Under the pieces are notes generated by a model. That model did not search any database. It saw only the letters and a program-made list of their open reading frames with translations, and was not told where the DNA came from. 64,000 bases of DNA. It comes from Salvia splendens (lineage: Eukaryota; Streptophyta; Magnoliopsida; Lamiales; Lamiaceae). Shown piece after piece: positions 13,253 to 25,087 of this stretch. Both the position numbers and the translations under genes were made by a program. Where the stretch lies: positions 33,453,012-33,517,011 of the forward strand of contig NC_056037.1 in NCBI RefSeq assembly GCF_004379255.2, in the 5' to 3' direction. Position 1 is the first letter of the stretch; every line of letters starts with the position of its first letter.

Positions 13253-13408
13253 AGTTTCTTAGGATTATTGTCCCCACAGAGCAGGTGGCGATAATATTGG
13301 AAACCACATTCTAGTTCATACTATTTATCTTCGAGAAATCCGCCCTCATGAACTCGCTATTTCTTAGGATTATTGTCCCCACAGAGCAGGTGACGATAAT
13401 ATTAGAAA
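13253..13408. repeat. Duplicated 51-bp segment inside the LTR element
   Basis: A segment at 13253-13303 containing TTGTCCCCACAGAGCAGGTG recurs at 13358-13408 with a few changes. The spacing is about 105 bp and the orientation is direct. Its function is unknown. Confidence 0.85.
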
Positions 13409-13619
13409 AAAGCTTCATAAATTGCAGACCAATTGATGGAGACCATATACAACGCACTTGTTGTAATTATCGCTTAGATATTTTATATGGTTTTTGCATA
13501 ATTATCACATAAGTAGATAAAGCAGATAATCCACTTACAAGGATAAACACCAAATAAACAGATAATTCCATTTAATGCATGGCATTTAAACACGCTGGAT
13601 AATTAACGACATTATTTAA

Positions 13620-14640
13620 TCTATTCAAGGGAGATTCAATTAGGATTTATCAAGATAGTGTTGACTATCTAAATCCACTTAGGATTATTCTTGATTTTAT
13701 TTCGATAAAATCTAATCCTTCAACTCAAGATAATGTTGATCTAGGATTATCTGTATTTAAATCGTTCTAGGATATTACTAGATGGAAACGATTCCATCAT
13801 AATCCATACGATGAATAAAATCCAATCAACCTAGATTTATACAAATCTTTAATTCTATTTAGAATAGACATCTAGAATATATCATATATTACTTAGGATT
13901 TCTTAGATAAATAAGTTTATCTAAATCCAATTAAATAAGGATTTTCTTATATATTATCTTTATCCCAATTAATCCATCTAAGATTTGTCTTGATAGAATT
14001 AAATCTATTCAAATCTATAGGATAAAATAAATTAATATAAATATTAATCCTAATTCATCTAGGATTTATTCTTGGAGTTAATCCATATAAATCCAAAGAA
14101 TTAGATAATATTATATTATAATTATTCATATCTATCTTAGATTTATCTAGGAACAAATCCATACAAATCTATAAGATAAGAATAAAATATTATATTATCA
14201 CTATCCAAATCCAACTAGAATTTATCTATGAGTAAATTCATATAAATTCACAGGATAAGAATAAAATAATATTATCATTATCTAAATCCATCTAGGAAAT
14301 ATCTAGGAATAAATCCATATTAATCCATAGGATATAGATAAATGATTAGATTATTATTTTCCAAATATAACTAGGATTTTATCCAGGAATAAAATCCATA
14401 TAAATCCAATAAATAAGGAAAGAATCTAATTAATCCATGATTTGATATTAAATCAAATCTCATATAATATATATAATTCACAAAAGATATATTCAAATCT
14501 TATCACCATATTTATCTTGAATCTAGATGAATATTAGGAAACTATTAAATTATTCTCATCCATATCATCTAGGAATAAAATAATATTATTTATTTCCATA
14601 AATATAGATAATAATATAAATATTCCTAAAATCTAGGCAA
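13620..14640. repeat. Degenerate AT-rich tandem repeats in the LTR element interior
   Basis: Words such as CTAGGAATAAATCCATATAAATCC and GGATAAGAATAAAATA recur many times with irregular spacing of roughly 70-90 bp, together with matching ATCCATCTAGGATTTAT variants. This looks like a decayed minisatellite. It lies next to the GC-rich module, giving a sharp change in base composition near 14740. Confidence 0.7.
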
Positions 14641-14739
14641 ATCTTCCAAAAAGATTTTATTTCCCTTAAATAATAATATTTTAATGATATCTTTTAATAA
14701 AATAATTAAGTAATCATTAAAATAATCCTTCATCGTTAT

Positions 14740-15390
14740 CTCGTCGTACGAGATTCGCACGAACGATGAACGATGAAAATCCGACGAGTTCGTCGTCGGA
14801 TCACGACGCACCCAGTGTCTCGGCACCAGGTGACGCGTCGGGTGGCACGGTTCCTCGGCCAGCCCGTCGCCTCCGTCTTCGGCCAGCGTCGCGCACAAGG
14901 CGCGTACGCTCTCGGCCTCATCGGCACGTCGGGTGACGCGGTCGCTCGACCAGGAGCTTGCGCGGTGGCCCGGCTCCTCTCGGCCAGTGGCTCGTCGCCC
15001 GACTCAGCACACCAAGGCCCGATACTCCCACTGCCTCGGCCAGCCGTGCGCACGAAGGTGCGCTGCTCTCGGCCAGTTGCTCAAGCGTCGTCTCGGTCCT
15101 TCCGCCTAGGGTTTGGGCTCTCGGCCAGTTCTCGGTCGAACTGCCGCACCGTGCCAGCCTCCGTGTCGATCTCGACGCGGGTTTGTCTGGGGCGTGCGGT
15201 CTCGGCCGGCGGCGCGCACGAGCCCTCACTCGTCTGCGCATCGCCCTGTGATCGTAGCTCCCCTGCTCCCACTGTCTCGACATCCCTATTTCAATCGCGC
15301 GTGGCGCGATCCGCCTCGGTGCGAACACCGACGGATCGCACGTCTCGTACGATCGAAAAATTCAAGTTCCTTGATTCGATAGTTCTTGAG
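14740..15390. repeat. GC-rich module with repeated CTCGGCCAG words
   Basis: A GC-rich island in an AT-rich element, also present at 7438-8070 in the truncated copy. The word TCGGCCAG or a near match occurs about eight or nine times. It sits between the PBS and the AT-rich interior in the element's leader. Several overlapping frames exist on both strands (for example 14773-15411, plus), but their composition is explained by high GC and few stops, and none shows a known domain. The left copy lacks 12 bp present here, which changes the protein lengths. Confidence 0.75.
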
Positions 15391-15490
15391 TTCATCATGC
15401 ATAAAAATTAAACAAAACACCAAGAACATGCTTCGCAATCAATTAACGCATGCATACATGAATTTCGCGAAATTTAAATCCAAATAATCA

Positions 15491-15511
15491 GAGCCAAAGA
15501 CTGGCTCTGAT
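15491..15511. other. Short inverted repeat next to the primer-binding site
   Basis: CAGAGCC, then a 7-base loop, then GGCTCTG. The right arm overlaps the primer-binding site. Also present at the equivalent place in the left copy (8176-8196). A leader RNA hairpin is possible. Confidence 0.7.
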
Positions 15512-15515
15512 ACCA
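15503..15515 (-). other. Primer-binding site (initiator tRNA-Met type)
   Basis: On the minus strand this reads TGGTATCAGAGCC, two bases inside the 5' LTR at 15518, as expected for Copia-type elements primed by initiator tRNA-Met. Confidence 0.85.
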
Positions 15516-15517
15516 AT

Positions 15518-17070
15518 TGAAGGGGTTCGCAGCGGAAGCGTGCGTTCTAACGGATCACATAATACGGATCTATTTAGCAGATTATTTAGACAAAATCTAT
15601 TCGCGTAATTATCACATGTATCATGCTCATAACTTGAATTACATACATGCTTTAGAACAAATAAATCCTAAAACATGCATACTACGGAGTTAGCCAATTT
15701 ACCTCGTTGATTCTCCAAAGAATCGTCGATTGCTTGCGCCTTCTCCACGATGATCTTCAATACTAGACCACAGATCTTCTGACTGGTGTCCCGAACTGTA
15801 TCTCGACATCAGGGTGGGCTGATCTTATCGAAACACTAGGACTCGAATAAAGAAGACAGAACTTTCTCACGGAGGAGGAGCTGAAAATCTCACGGAGGAG
15901 AAATTCTCTTTGGAAAAATCGTCCCTTTCATTATTATGGAATGGACGAAATTTTCATCACTGTTAATTGTGTTTTCTGTCTCCTTTATTCTCCTATTTAT
16001 AATAGTTACATATTGGTCCCAGTCAGGGATCTATGGAAGGTTTTGGATATAGGCTCCCCCAATTAGCCTTTTACTAATTAAATTGAACCCACAATTTAAT
16101 ACAAGCTTATATTGGAATATTACGAGCAGCCACTACAGATGTAATATTGAACTCCCCATCCAAATCCAAAATTATAAGTAATCCGGGTTTCCATTTTATT
16201 TATTATTTATTTCCCGCGCTTAAGATACAAATGTCCATTAATTAATTAAATTCTGCTATGGACTTAATTAATTAACATCTTATTAATTCCAAGAGTGGAC
16301 TTAGCAAGAAACACTTATTTATTATTCATAGAGTAATAAAACTCCAACTGGCCAGTTTTCGAATAATAAAACTTTGTTCAAGCTCCTCTTGAGGACATTA
16401 TCAAACGAGACTCACCTCGCGCACGATTCAACATAATAGCAATCCTAGCACCGCTAGATAATGATCACCACTACCCAATATACCTGGATCGTTGGGTGAC
16501 GAAAAACCCGCATCTTTGGTAAGTCAAAGTAGTAGATACTCAATATCGTATGCTCAATGCTAACGTACATTGATTAAGAAATAGATATTTATCAAGACCT
16601 CGTCTTTCAGTAGATAGCATAAAGACACGTCTTGCTGTTAGATCCATTCAGTGCTATACCACACCAACGTCATCTTATTTCAATAAGGCTTAGAAATAAT
16701 CGGACTGACAATGCAACCTTTCACGATAGGTAGCCAAAGCCTATCTAGGTTGTGAAATTCTTCTTTTTCTTTTGCAAAGCATTGCATAGAACCGACTGTA
16801 GTTACCTTAAAGTGGACGACGCCCACAACCAGTCTACTAAGCAAAAGTCTTAGGCTTTGTTTACTTCTTATGCATTTAAATGTTTATAAAACATCTCATA
16901 AACGCACAAGCAAGCACAATGTAATAATATACTGATTCTATTCGTGCGAAATGCTCGAATAATACTGAATCGGGTCAAAAGTGGATTGTAGAGTTTTTAC
17001 GTATACATGCAACGTTCTATTCGTGCGAACTCTCGCTCGAAACATGCTTTTCAGTATACTAACCCTAACA
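15518..17070 (-). repeat. LTR, right copy (5' LTR of the full element)
   Basis: 1553 bp with TG...CA ends, differing from the left copy at about nine positions. It directly abuts the leader of a Harbinger-type gene at 17071, so the retroelement appears to have removed or displaced the left end of that element. Confidence 0.92.
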
Positions 17071-18965
17071 GTTTGCACGTCATTTTCATTCGCACCACTT
17101 GTTTTAACGAGTACTCTCTATATCTTACTTTCTGCACAAGATCAACACCGAGAAATGGAGAATACCAACGAAGGTATTCCAGTGACGAACGGGTCTCAAA
17201 CTCCCCCGGTACCCGTGGGAGGTGGATGAGGTCCGATGCCAGGGTACTACAACATGTACCCGTGGCAGGGCATGATGTCCAGGATGGCAGCCGGGGGGAA
17301 TATGCCCGGGATGGCAGCTGGGGGGAGTATGCCTGCGTGGCAGGGGGTACCGGGGATGCAACCCGATATGCAGATGATGTCGGGGTGGGCGCCCGGGATG
17401 CAGATGATGCCGGGGGGTGCCCGGGATGCAGATGATGCCGCGGGGAGGGGGGGACGGCGATGCAGCCCCCGACAGGGGGGGCGGCGATGCAGCACCCGAC
17501 AGGGGAGTACCGGCGACGCAGGGGATGCCATGGGAGGGGGACGTCTATCGACCCAGTTTTGATTTTTCGACTGCTTCTTCGCACACATCGACCCCAACGG
17601 ATGCCCAGTTCACGCAATTTGATACTTTTTCCTTAGAGGAGTTGGGGTTTGATATTCTCGGAGTTCCGGATACGCCCGTTCAAACGGGGGGAGAAGTGCA
17701 GGGTCGTGGCGCCCCAAAGAAGAAGGGCAAGGGAAAGAAGGTCGGCGAGTCGTCGCAGCCGGGTGAGGATTACTGCTCGGTACGGAGGAGGTGGACGGAT
17801 GCGGAGAACGTCGCGCTGTCCAAGGCGTGGGTGAGTGTTTGCGACGATCCTCTTGTTTCGAACAACCAGAGGATCGTCAACTTGTGGGGCAAGATAGCAG
17901 CAGCCTACCAGACATTTTGCCCGGAGGGGAGGCCACGCACCGGTGAGGATTGCCGGAAGGGGTGGGACTGAATCAGGGCCGCCGTCTCCCGATTTTTGGG
18001 GTTGTACGCCAACGCCCTCCGCATGCAGAGCAGTGGCCAAACGGAGGAAGACTGCAGGAGGATAGCGGAGAAAGCCTTCCCCCAAAAAGGGTTGTATAAG
18101 GATTTCACCTACTGGAACTGCTATGTTGTGCTGAACGACTCCGAGAAGTTCCGAGTAGGTGTCGACGCTGGCTGGCCGAAGAAGCAACGACTGAACTATA
18201 CCGGTAATTACAGCGGCAGCAGCGGTGGTTCCTACGACCTCCCCGAGACGGCCCAGGAGGTCCCGACCCCTCGTTCGTTCCCTCGCCGAACTCTCCCGGT
18301 TGGGCACAAGCGGGCTCAACGGGAGGCGAGGGGGGCAGCCGGGGGTTCACAGGAGGTCCAGTCGGCATCCCCCCTTGGCCAATCCACAGCGGATCTCAAA
18401 TTCTTCGCGCGTCAACAAACGCGCAATCAGATGGTCAAGACGATGGCCGAATGGCGGGCGGCGGTGGACCCCGTTGAGAAGAGTTTGCTTCAAACTCTTC
18501 TCATGAGCATGCAGGACGAGTTGGAGGCGGCACGGAGGGAGACCGGCGGGAGTAGAGACGGTGGCAACGGTGGCGACGGAGGCGGAGGCCAGGGTGGCGA
18601 CAGCGACGGAGGAGACGACGACGGAGGCGATGAGTGAATTATTGTACTTTTTTTTAATTATTGTAAATTTTTAATTATTGTACTTTTTTAAAATTATTGT
18701 AATTTTTAAAATTTTAATAGTATTATTAATGTTTCCCGTATATGTCTCGTAAATTAAATTCCATATATTATGTGATTGTTAATTATTTCATTTTTATATA
18801 ATTGCTATTAGTGATGTGGCTAGTGATGTGGCTAGGCTATGGCTGGGTTATTTGCTTGTTTTGGTGATGTGGCAGGAAGATTTTTAGTGTTGATGATGTG
18901 GCATGAGGAGTTTGTGGCTAGGCTATGGCTGTGCTATTGTTGGGCTATTCCGATTGTGGATGGTC
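17071..18965 (+). mobile_element. Harbinger-type element, left end missing, carrying the Myb-like ORF1
   Basis: The right terminus reads GACCATCCACAATCGG on the minus strand and is followed by TTA (18966-18968), the usual Harbinger target triplet. This end resembles the termini of the transposase element at 45097-47161 (G-x-x-CATCC-x-CAA). No left end is visible because sequence left of 17071 is LTR. The 3' part (18640-18960) has ATTATTGTA repeats and several GTGATGTGGC words. The gene inside is broken, so the element is not autonomous. Confidence 0.75.
17155..18637 (+). pseudogene. Broken Harbinger ORF1-type Myb/SANT-like gene
   Basis: The frame from ATG 17155 (MENTNEGIPVTNGSQ) meets TGA at 17227. 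It continues as a Met/Gly/Gln-rich low-complexity stretch and shifts by one base within the G-rich tract around 17400-17450. It then runs open from about 17417 to a second in-frame TGA at 17969 and on to the terminal stop at 18637. The central part has a basic KKKGKGKKVGESSQ patch followed by RRRWTDAENVALSKAW, the Myb-like DNA-binding domain known from the first protein of Pong/PIF elements; relatives are sometimes mis-annotated as glutathione S-transferase T3-like. The C-terminus is Gly/Asp-rich. Two stops and a shift make a functional product unlikely. A CGA to TGA change would explain the 17969 stop (inference). Confidence 0.85.
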
Positions 18966-18968
18966 TTA

Positions 18969-19464
18969 GGGGTAGATAGAATATTTCTCACACAATATCA
19001 TACTAGTAAACCATCTAAGAAAAGAAGATATACAAACAAGGATATATATATATTCGAAATTCTAGGAGCATGTCTAGGATTTCTCCTTTTGATTTGTTGC
19101 CTATCAATTTACGTTCTTATTGATATTAATTTTGTGAATAAAACATTCGAAATTTTGGAATCATCTTATAAGATAATTGGAGAATGCAAAGCTTCATAGA
19201 CTCCCAACGAAGAAGGGCCTAAGTCTAACCGACCCATATGCATGTGTTTGTAAGAGCTAAATGTGCGAAATATTGGTGGGCTTTAAAATACTGAAATTTG
19301 GGCCAGAAAATCACAAATTGACAAGAACTATTATGATTTATTTCCCATGAAAGGACAATAATCTTCATATCAATTATGCTTAGTTTTAAATTCAGTTCTT
19401 CCCAAACAACCCAATGGGCTTTTTGAAGAAAGTTGGACTCTAAAACTATATATTACTACTAGTA
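18969..19464. other. Spacer without a recognised gene
   Basis: AT-rich sequence between the Harbinger end and the nested Stowaway elements. Short frames such as 18903-19199 have no recognisable content. Confidence 0.5.
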
Positions 19465-20080
19465 CTCCCTTGGTCTACAAATACAAGACCAATTTAGATT
19501 AGACACGGATTTTTTGAAAAAATATCATAGTAGAAAGTCAGTGAAAAAAATTACCAATGTGGGTCCTATTTTTATATATTAGTTTTAGTGAAATGTGAGT
19601 AAATACAAGACTAATTTAGACCGGACATGAGTTTTGAAAAAATATACTAATAAAAAGTGAGAGGAAACTATTAGTGAAACGTGAGTTCTACTTTTATATA
19701 CTCCCTCCGTCCCCCAAATATTGTCTCACTTTGACCTGGCATGGATTTTAATAAATGTAATGAAAAGTGAGTTGAAAAAATTAGTGGAATGTGAGTCATA
19801 CTTTTATATATTAGTTTTATAATAAAATGTGAACAAGAATGAGTTAGTGGAATATGAGGTCCACTACCAAAAATGGTAAAAAGTGAAATATGACAAATTT
19901 TATGGGTCGGACGGAAATGAAAAATGGGACAAACTTTCAGGGACGGAGGGAGTATTAGTTTTAGTGAAATAAAGTTAGTCGAATTAAGATCCATTACTAA
20001 AAGTAATAAAAAAGCAAATAGAACATTATTAGTGACAGACGAAAGTGATAAATGAGATATTTATTGGTGGACGGAAGGAG
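19465..20080. mobile_element. Stowaway-type MITE (outer), split by a second one
   Basis: The left end CTCCCTTGGTCTACAAAT and the right end, read as CTCCTTCCGTCCACCAAT on the minus strand, form an imperfect terminal inverted repeat. TA dinucleotides flank it at 19463-19464 and 20081-20082. A second Stowaway with its own TA duplication lies inside at 19701-19952, so this copy is older. Confidence 0.78.
19701..19952. mobile_element. Stowaway-type MITE (inner)
   Basis: Classic ends CTCCCTCCGTCC and GGACGGAGGGAG with TA on both sides. It is 252 bp with no coding capacity and is inserted in the outer Stowaway element. Confidence 0.92.
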
Positions 20081-21330
20081 TAGTTTTGATATAATAATAA
20101 CATCATAGAGTGTTTTATAAAGAGTAAATATTTCTTTTAATTCTCAAAATGCATGGACATTTTGTGCATTTTAATATACCAAAGCCCTAGACGTAATTAA
20201 ATTACAAAAATTTATAGTTTTGACATTCTGAATTCGAAATATTGAAAACGTAACTTCCTTCCACTAACCTTTTTTTTTTCATCCCACTGTCGACTTGTAT
20301 AGCCAAAAACAATGAATGCGTGGCAATATCGTGAAAAACGTGTTGGGGTTTCGTGACATCATGGCCTTGGGTGTATGAGTTTTTCAATATCTTGTTGCAA
20401 TAGTAGTAGTATAAAATTTTGCTCAACAATTTATATAAAAAACTATACGTGTGAGCCATTTCCCTCACCAATTTAAACTCTTTTGCATGTATTCAGACTT
20501 AACGAGCTCTAGTGTTTGATCCTCTCTCACACCAATTCAATATCCACTTTAATTCTATATTTTTTGTTTAAAACTCTTCTAATTAATCTATTTCTAATAT
20601 TACTCACTATTCATATTTTTTATTATTTATAAAAAATAATACTCCTATCTGCATAAGTAATGAAAGAGTATTCCATCCGCCTCACTCAAGATGTTCACAT
20701 TTTCTTTTTCATTACATAAATCCATTTTTTATATTTAAAAATAAATTTATCTTTCCTTATTAAAATATTCAACCATCTTTTTTTTTCTCCACTCGCTCGA
20801 CTTAAATATTATTTATAGCAATAATCACAACACTTTTCTAGTTTTTTGACATTGCCGACTCTCTCAATGTCAACGCAATTTTTGAGTGATAACCACGGTA
20901 CATGGAGTATATAATTGTTGCACATTACTGAAAAATACTAGTCCATACCACTATTAATAGTAGTAGTAATTTTCGGATCATAGTATCAAAATCTTGATTC
21001 CGTCGGTCTTAACTCTTAACCATCCTGCCGATTCTGTATGACCCATGACTCAATTAGATTTTGTAAAAACCGTCCATTACCTTACATTTACATATTTTAA
21101 AAATTAAAACTGAAATTGCATAGTACTGTATGCATGATATTATATGGTAACCCCACCAGGTGTTCAACGCTAACTTTGCATGCACACAATAGTATGTCCA
21201 CGTATACAAGACATGCAAAAAAATAATTAAGTTGACAAGTCAAGATTAAACACCACCTTCAAATATTTGCGGGATTTCACTTGTAAAATCTGCAAATTTT
21301 CCACCTCTCAACTGCACACCCAGTCTGCAA
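20081..21330. other. Spacer upstream of the NPF gene, with a possible Stowaway relic
   Basis: AT-rich sequence. Around 20669-20912 the ends TTCCATCCGCCTCACTC and (minus strand) CTCCATGTACCGTGG weakly resemble decayed Stowaway termini. The last few hundred bases before 21331 should hold the NPF promoter; I could not fix a TATA box. Confidence 0.4.
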
Positions 21331-24154
21331 ATGTCAATTCCCACTCTGCAAAACGACGTCGTAAACGGAATGGCGGATTATTCGGGCCGGCCCGCGAAAC
21401 GGTCCCACTCGGGCTTCTGGCGCTCTGCTTCCTACATCATGGGTAAGTACCACCTTCATTGATAGTAATTGTGTCTACTCTTTCTCTCTCATTGACTTGT
21501 GATGAGAAGAAATTTGGATGTGGAGTTGCAGGGGCGGGGGCGGCGGAGAGGTTTGCATATTTCGGGGTGGGTACGAATCTGATATCGTATCTTACCGGGG
21601 AGCTGGGGCAGTCCACGGCGGCGGCGGCGGCCAGCATTAATTTGTGGGCCGGCGCCGGTTTACTGCTCCCACTTTTGGGGGCTTTGGCGGCGGAGTCGTT
21701 TCTGGGCCGCTATCCCACCGTCGTGTTTTCTTCACTTCTCTATATATTGGTAACTATTTTCTCACTTTCTTCGTCTAATTCTTATTAATTGTGGATAATA
21801 TTTGAGATTGAATCTATTATTTCGACATGCATTGTAATTATAGAGCAATTTAGTCTAATATTTGAGATCATCCATGCAATACATCTTTTTTAAAATCTTG
21901 AATTCGAGGGTTTGAGAAGATGATTTTTCTATTATTCGGTGTGATGGTAGGGGTTTTGCACAAAAATATGATAATGTGATGATTTTATACAAAAACAATT
22001 TTTTTTTAATCATGGGAATTAAGTGTTGAAATTATGACACGCGTTAGGTTGTTGTAGTATATTTCAAATATGGGGTAAATCAATTAAAACACACATTTAG
22101 TAACTCCTTTTAATCTTCAATTAATTTGAGGATTGAAATCTCACTATGGTTTAGTATCCGTTTAGATTCAGCCCAAAATTAACAATGTTGTTACGTTAAG
22201 GATGTAAAGTCTAAATCTTGTGGATGTATTGATTAACCAGGCACTTGGGTTGTTGACAACATCAGCTTTTGTTGATGAACAAGGGTCACCTAGTGAGCTT
22301 GACGTTGGGTTCTTTTTTGTGTCACTGTACCTAATCGCCCTCGGACAAGGGGCGTACAAGCCTTGCATCACGGCATTTGGAGCTGATCAATTTGATGAAC
22401 AAGATCCTCTTGAGCTGAGAAGTCGAAGCTCCTTCTTCAATTGGTGGTATTTTGGTCTTAGTGCAGGTCCACTAGTACCACTATTGGCCTTAAACTATGT
22501 TCAAGATAACATTAGTTGGGTGATTGGATTTGGAATCCCCTGCGTTTCTCAAGTGATCGCACTTGTAGTTTTCCTTCTGGGGAGGAAGTCCTATCGGTAC
22601 AACATCAAGAGAAACGAGAAAAGTGCATTGAATTGGGGAGTTGTGTCTCCTACCATTGATGCTTATAGCGACGAAGAAGATCAAGTGCTCGAATCGATCC
22701 CTCATCTTAAGTAAGACATTTTCTCTCTCACTTATATTTTGATGTATATATCCTGAACAACAGAAATTCATCGATTTCATCTTAAGACCAATTGGTGTTA
22801 AAGTGCGTCTTGGAGTGGTTAAACATTTTCTGATTGGTTTGGATTTTTGCATAATTGAGTATTTGAGTTGGACTAGCCTTCCACCACCAAATTTGAAGCA
22901 CATACATATTATTGGGTCAATTATTTTTCTTTGCTTTGGCATGGAGATATACTATTTTTGACACATTTAAAGTTTAAAGTTTAAAGTTTAGTCTAGTCTA
23001 GCTATGGCGATCACCAGCCATAATATAAATATGTAAGGTGTCATCTTGCTTCGGCTCAAATACAATGTTGGGTTAATAAAAGTTTATCTCCACAATCGAA
23101 TTCACTCTGATGCGCCATGATATAAATCCATGGAGTTCTCGTCCACATTCGGAGTGTACTTTTGTGACATGTGTCATGATACAAATCTATGGGAACCATC
23201 TTAAAATCTATTGGTGATAATTGGAGTAACTCATCTAGTTCTCTCTTTGCATTGTTGTTGGCCATATATTTATTTCATTTGCCAACAATGAAATGGACTA
23301 ATTTTCATTCTCTCATATGAATGGTATTAATTCTCACTTTCTCATGATCATGTTCAAACAGGTCTCTTAACAAGCCTTTGTTAGTATCCGGAAAAATGGA
23401 AGAGGCGAAAGAGATGCTAACCTTAATTCCGTTATGGGCGGCATCATTGCCATTTGCCATTGCCATATCTCAATCCGCCACTCTATTCACCAAGCAAGGC
23501 ATCACGATGGACCGGTCTATTACTCCAAGCGTTGACCTACCGGCCGCCTCACTTCAATACATAATCGGCCTCACCATCATCATTCTCATCCCCCTCTACG
23601 ATCGGGTTTTGGTACCACTTGCTAGAACCCTGACCGGATCTCCCTCTGGATTGACAGAGCTTGAGAGAATCGGGATAGGTATGCTTCTATGCACTCTTTC
23701 CTTAGTCGTTGCAGCTCTAGTCGAGCAAAAGCGGCTTCAAACTGCCATACACCACGGGCTAGCCGATATACCCGGTGCTAGGGTTCCCATGAGCTTCTGC
23801 TGGCTAATACCACAATACATATTGTATGGCTTCATGGAAGTGTTTTCCTACATAGGATTGCAAGAGCTATTCTATGATCGTGTGCCTTGTAGCTTGAAAT
23901 CGGTTGGTCTCTCAATATTTCTAAGTATACTGGGGATGGGGCAGATCTTGAGTAGCTTGCTTATATGCTTGATTGAGGAGATTACTAGTAAAAATGGTGG
24001 AAATGGATGGTTCTCGGATAATACGAATCGAGCTCACTTAGATTACTTTTATTGGTTGCTTGCTAGCCTTAATGCAATAGGTTTTGTAGCTTTCTTGTAT
24101 TTTGCAAAGTCTTTCAAAAATAGATCTGAGCTTCTTGTTATCATTGTAAATTAG
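21331..24154 (+). CDS. NRT1/PTR family (NPF5-like) proton-coupled transporter
   Basis: Four exons join in frame: 21331-21442, 21532-21749, 22241-22710 and 23362-24154, giving about 530 residues. The start at 21331 ([13 protein letters not shown]) keeps a longer N-terminus in frame with a second ATG at 21370. Family marks are [18 protein letters not shown] near the N-terminus, [19 protein letters not shown], the PTR signature region [20 protein letters not shown] and [13 protein letters not shown]. Twelve membrane helices are expected. The family moves nitrate, peptides, hormones or other metabolites with protons across plasma or vacuolar membranes; the substrate cannot be read from sequence. 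Oddity: the ExxER motif of helix 1 reads G-A-A-E-R, so the first acidic residue used in proton coupling appears to be glycine. The NPF5 assignment is moderately sure. Confidence 0.92.
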
Positions 24155-25087
24155 CTAGGGTGTATTATCAACAAATGATATGCAGATATGAGATTTTCAT
24201 ACATTTGTGTTCAAATGGTATCCCCATTTTTTTTTATCGGAATGTGACAAATAATTATATTCGACTCTCTGTGTTGATGAATTTGATGTATAGATGTTCA
24301 AAATTGCGTATCCCAATCTTTTTATTGGATTGTGACTCAGCGACATTGAGGCCTTCGAATAACTTTCAAGAACTCTCACAAATTTGGCCAATTTATTATT
24401 TTGAATGCTGGAAAATAACTTACAGTATTTTTTTTATTGGCACAAGCATTTTTTTAGTTTTGATGATGGAACTTGAACTCACAATCTTTTAATTAAGTCG
24501 TTTTTATAAAAAATAATAGGCTTTAAAATAATTATACGTAGTTAATTAACAAGAGGAGAAGGAAAAACTTAAAGAAAAAGGCAAAATCTTTTAGGGACAG
24601 AGTGTGCATTCATATACAAATGAAAAGAAAAAAAAATTTATGTACAAATGTAATAGTACTAATATAGTATATACATGGTGGGGGTGGGTGGCGTTTCATC
24701 ATTTTCTCAAAGTGACAACATTGCAAAGCCTAAAGCGGCCATATCCAACTCCCTTTTCTTCAACAGGTGTCTCTTGATTTTATTAAAGCTTGATTATGTA
24801 CTATATTAATGATGATATTACAAATTAAAATTCAACGGTGTGTACTTGATATAACCCAAATTAGTGTCGAAACGACTGTAAAACGTGGCATAGTGAATAA
24901 GATAATTGAGAGTTTAAAAATCAATTGTATCAATCATTTTTTATCAATTAATATTAAAGTAAGTATTTAACAATTGGTGTCATTCCATCGTGACATATCA
25001 ATGTAAAACGAAAATATATCACCATTGCCCGCATGTGAAGCGCAATTGGTTTCGAAAGGCAAATTTACCCATTGAATAGTACTATTA

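Larger units (their letters stand above)
8204..17070 (-). mobile_element. Large LTR retrotransposon without visible gag-pol (LARD-like), 8.9 kb
   Basis: Two direct repeats of 1553 bp each (8204-9756 and 15518-17070) start TGAAGGGG and end CCCTAACA, so they are TG...CA bounded. I counted about nine substitutions, under 1 percent, indicating a recent insertion. Read on the minus strand, the internal side of the 5' LTR has a primer-binding site TGGTATCAGAGCC, matching the initiator tRNA-Met type common in Copia elements. The 3' LTR is preceded by the purine tract AAGTGGGAGAT. The 5.8-kb interior has only short chance frames and no protease, integrase or reverse transcriptase motif that I can find, so it is called a non-autonomous large derivative, with Copia affinity inferred from the PBS only. 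No target-site duplication can be tested because the left side continues into the truncated copy. Confidence 0.88.

Noticed and set aside
9757..13400. Possible decayed Copia polyprotein
   Set aside because: I looked on both strands for reverse transcriptase and integrase motifs and found none by eye; a translated search would settle it.
14773..15411. 212-codon plus-strand frame in the LTR element's GC-rich leader, with overlapping frames on both strands
   Set aside because: Many frames are open at once because of high GC content. It is Arg/Ser/Thr-rich without a known domain, and the equivalent frame in the left copy has different breaks.
17051..17617. 188-codon minus-strand frame
   Set aside because: It is antisense to the Gly/Met-rich part of the Myb-like pseudogene and crosses the LTR boundary.
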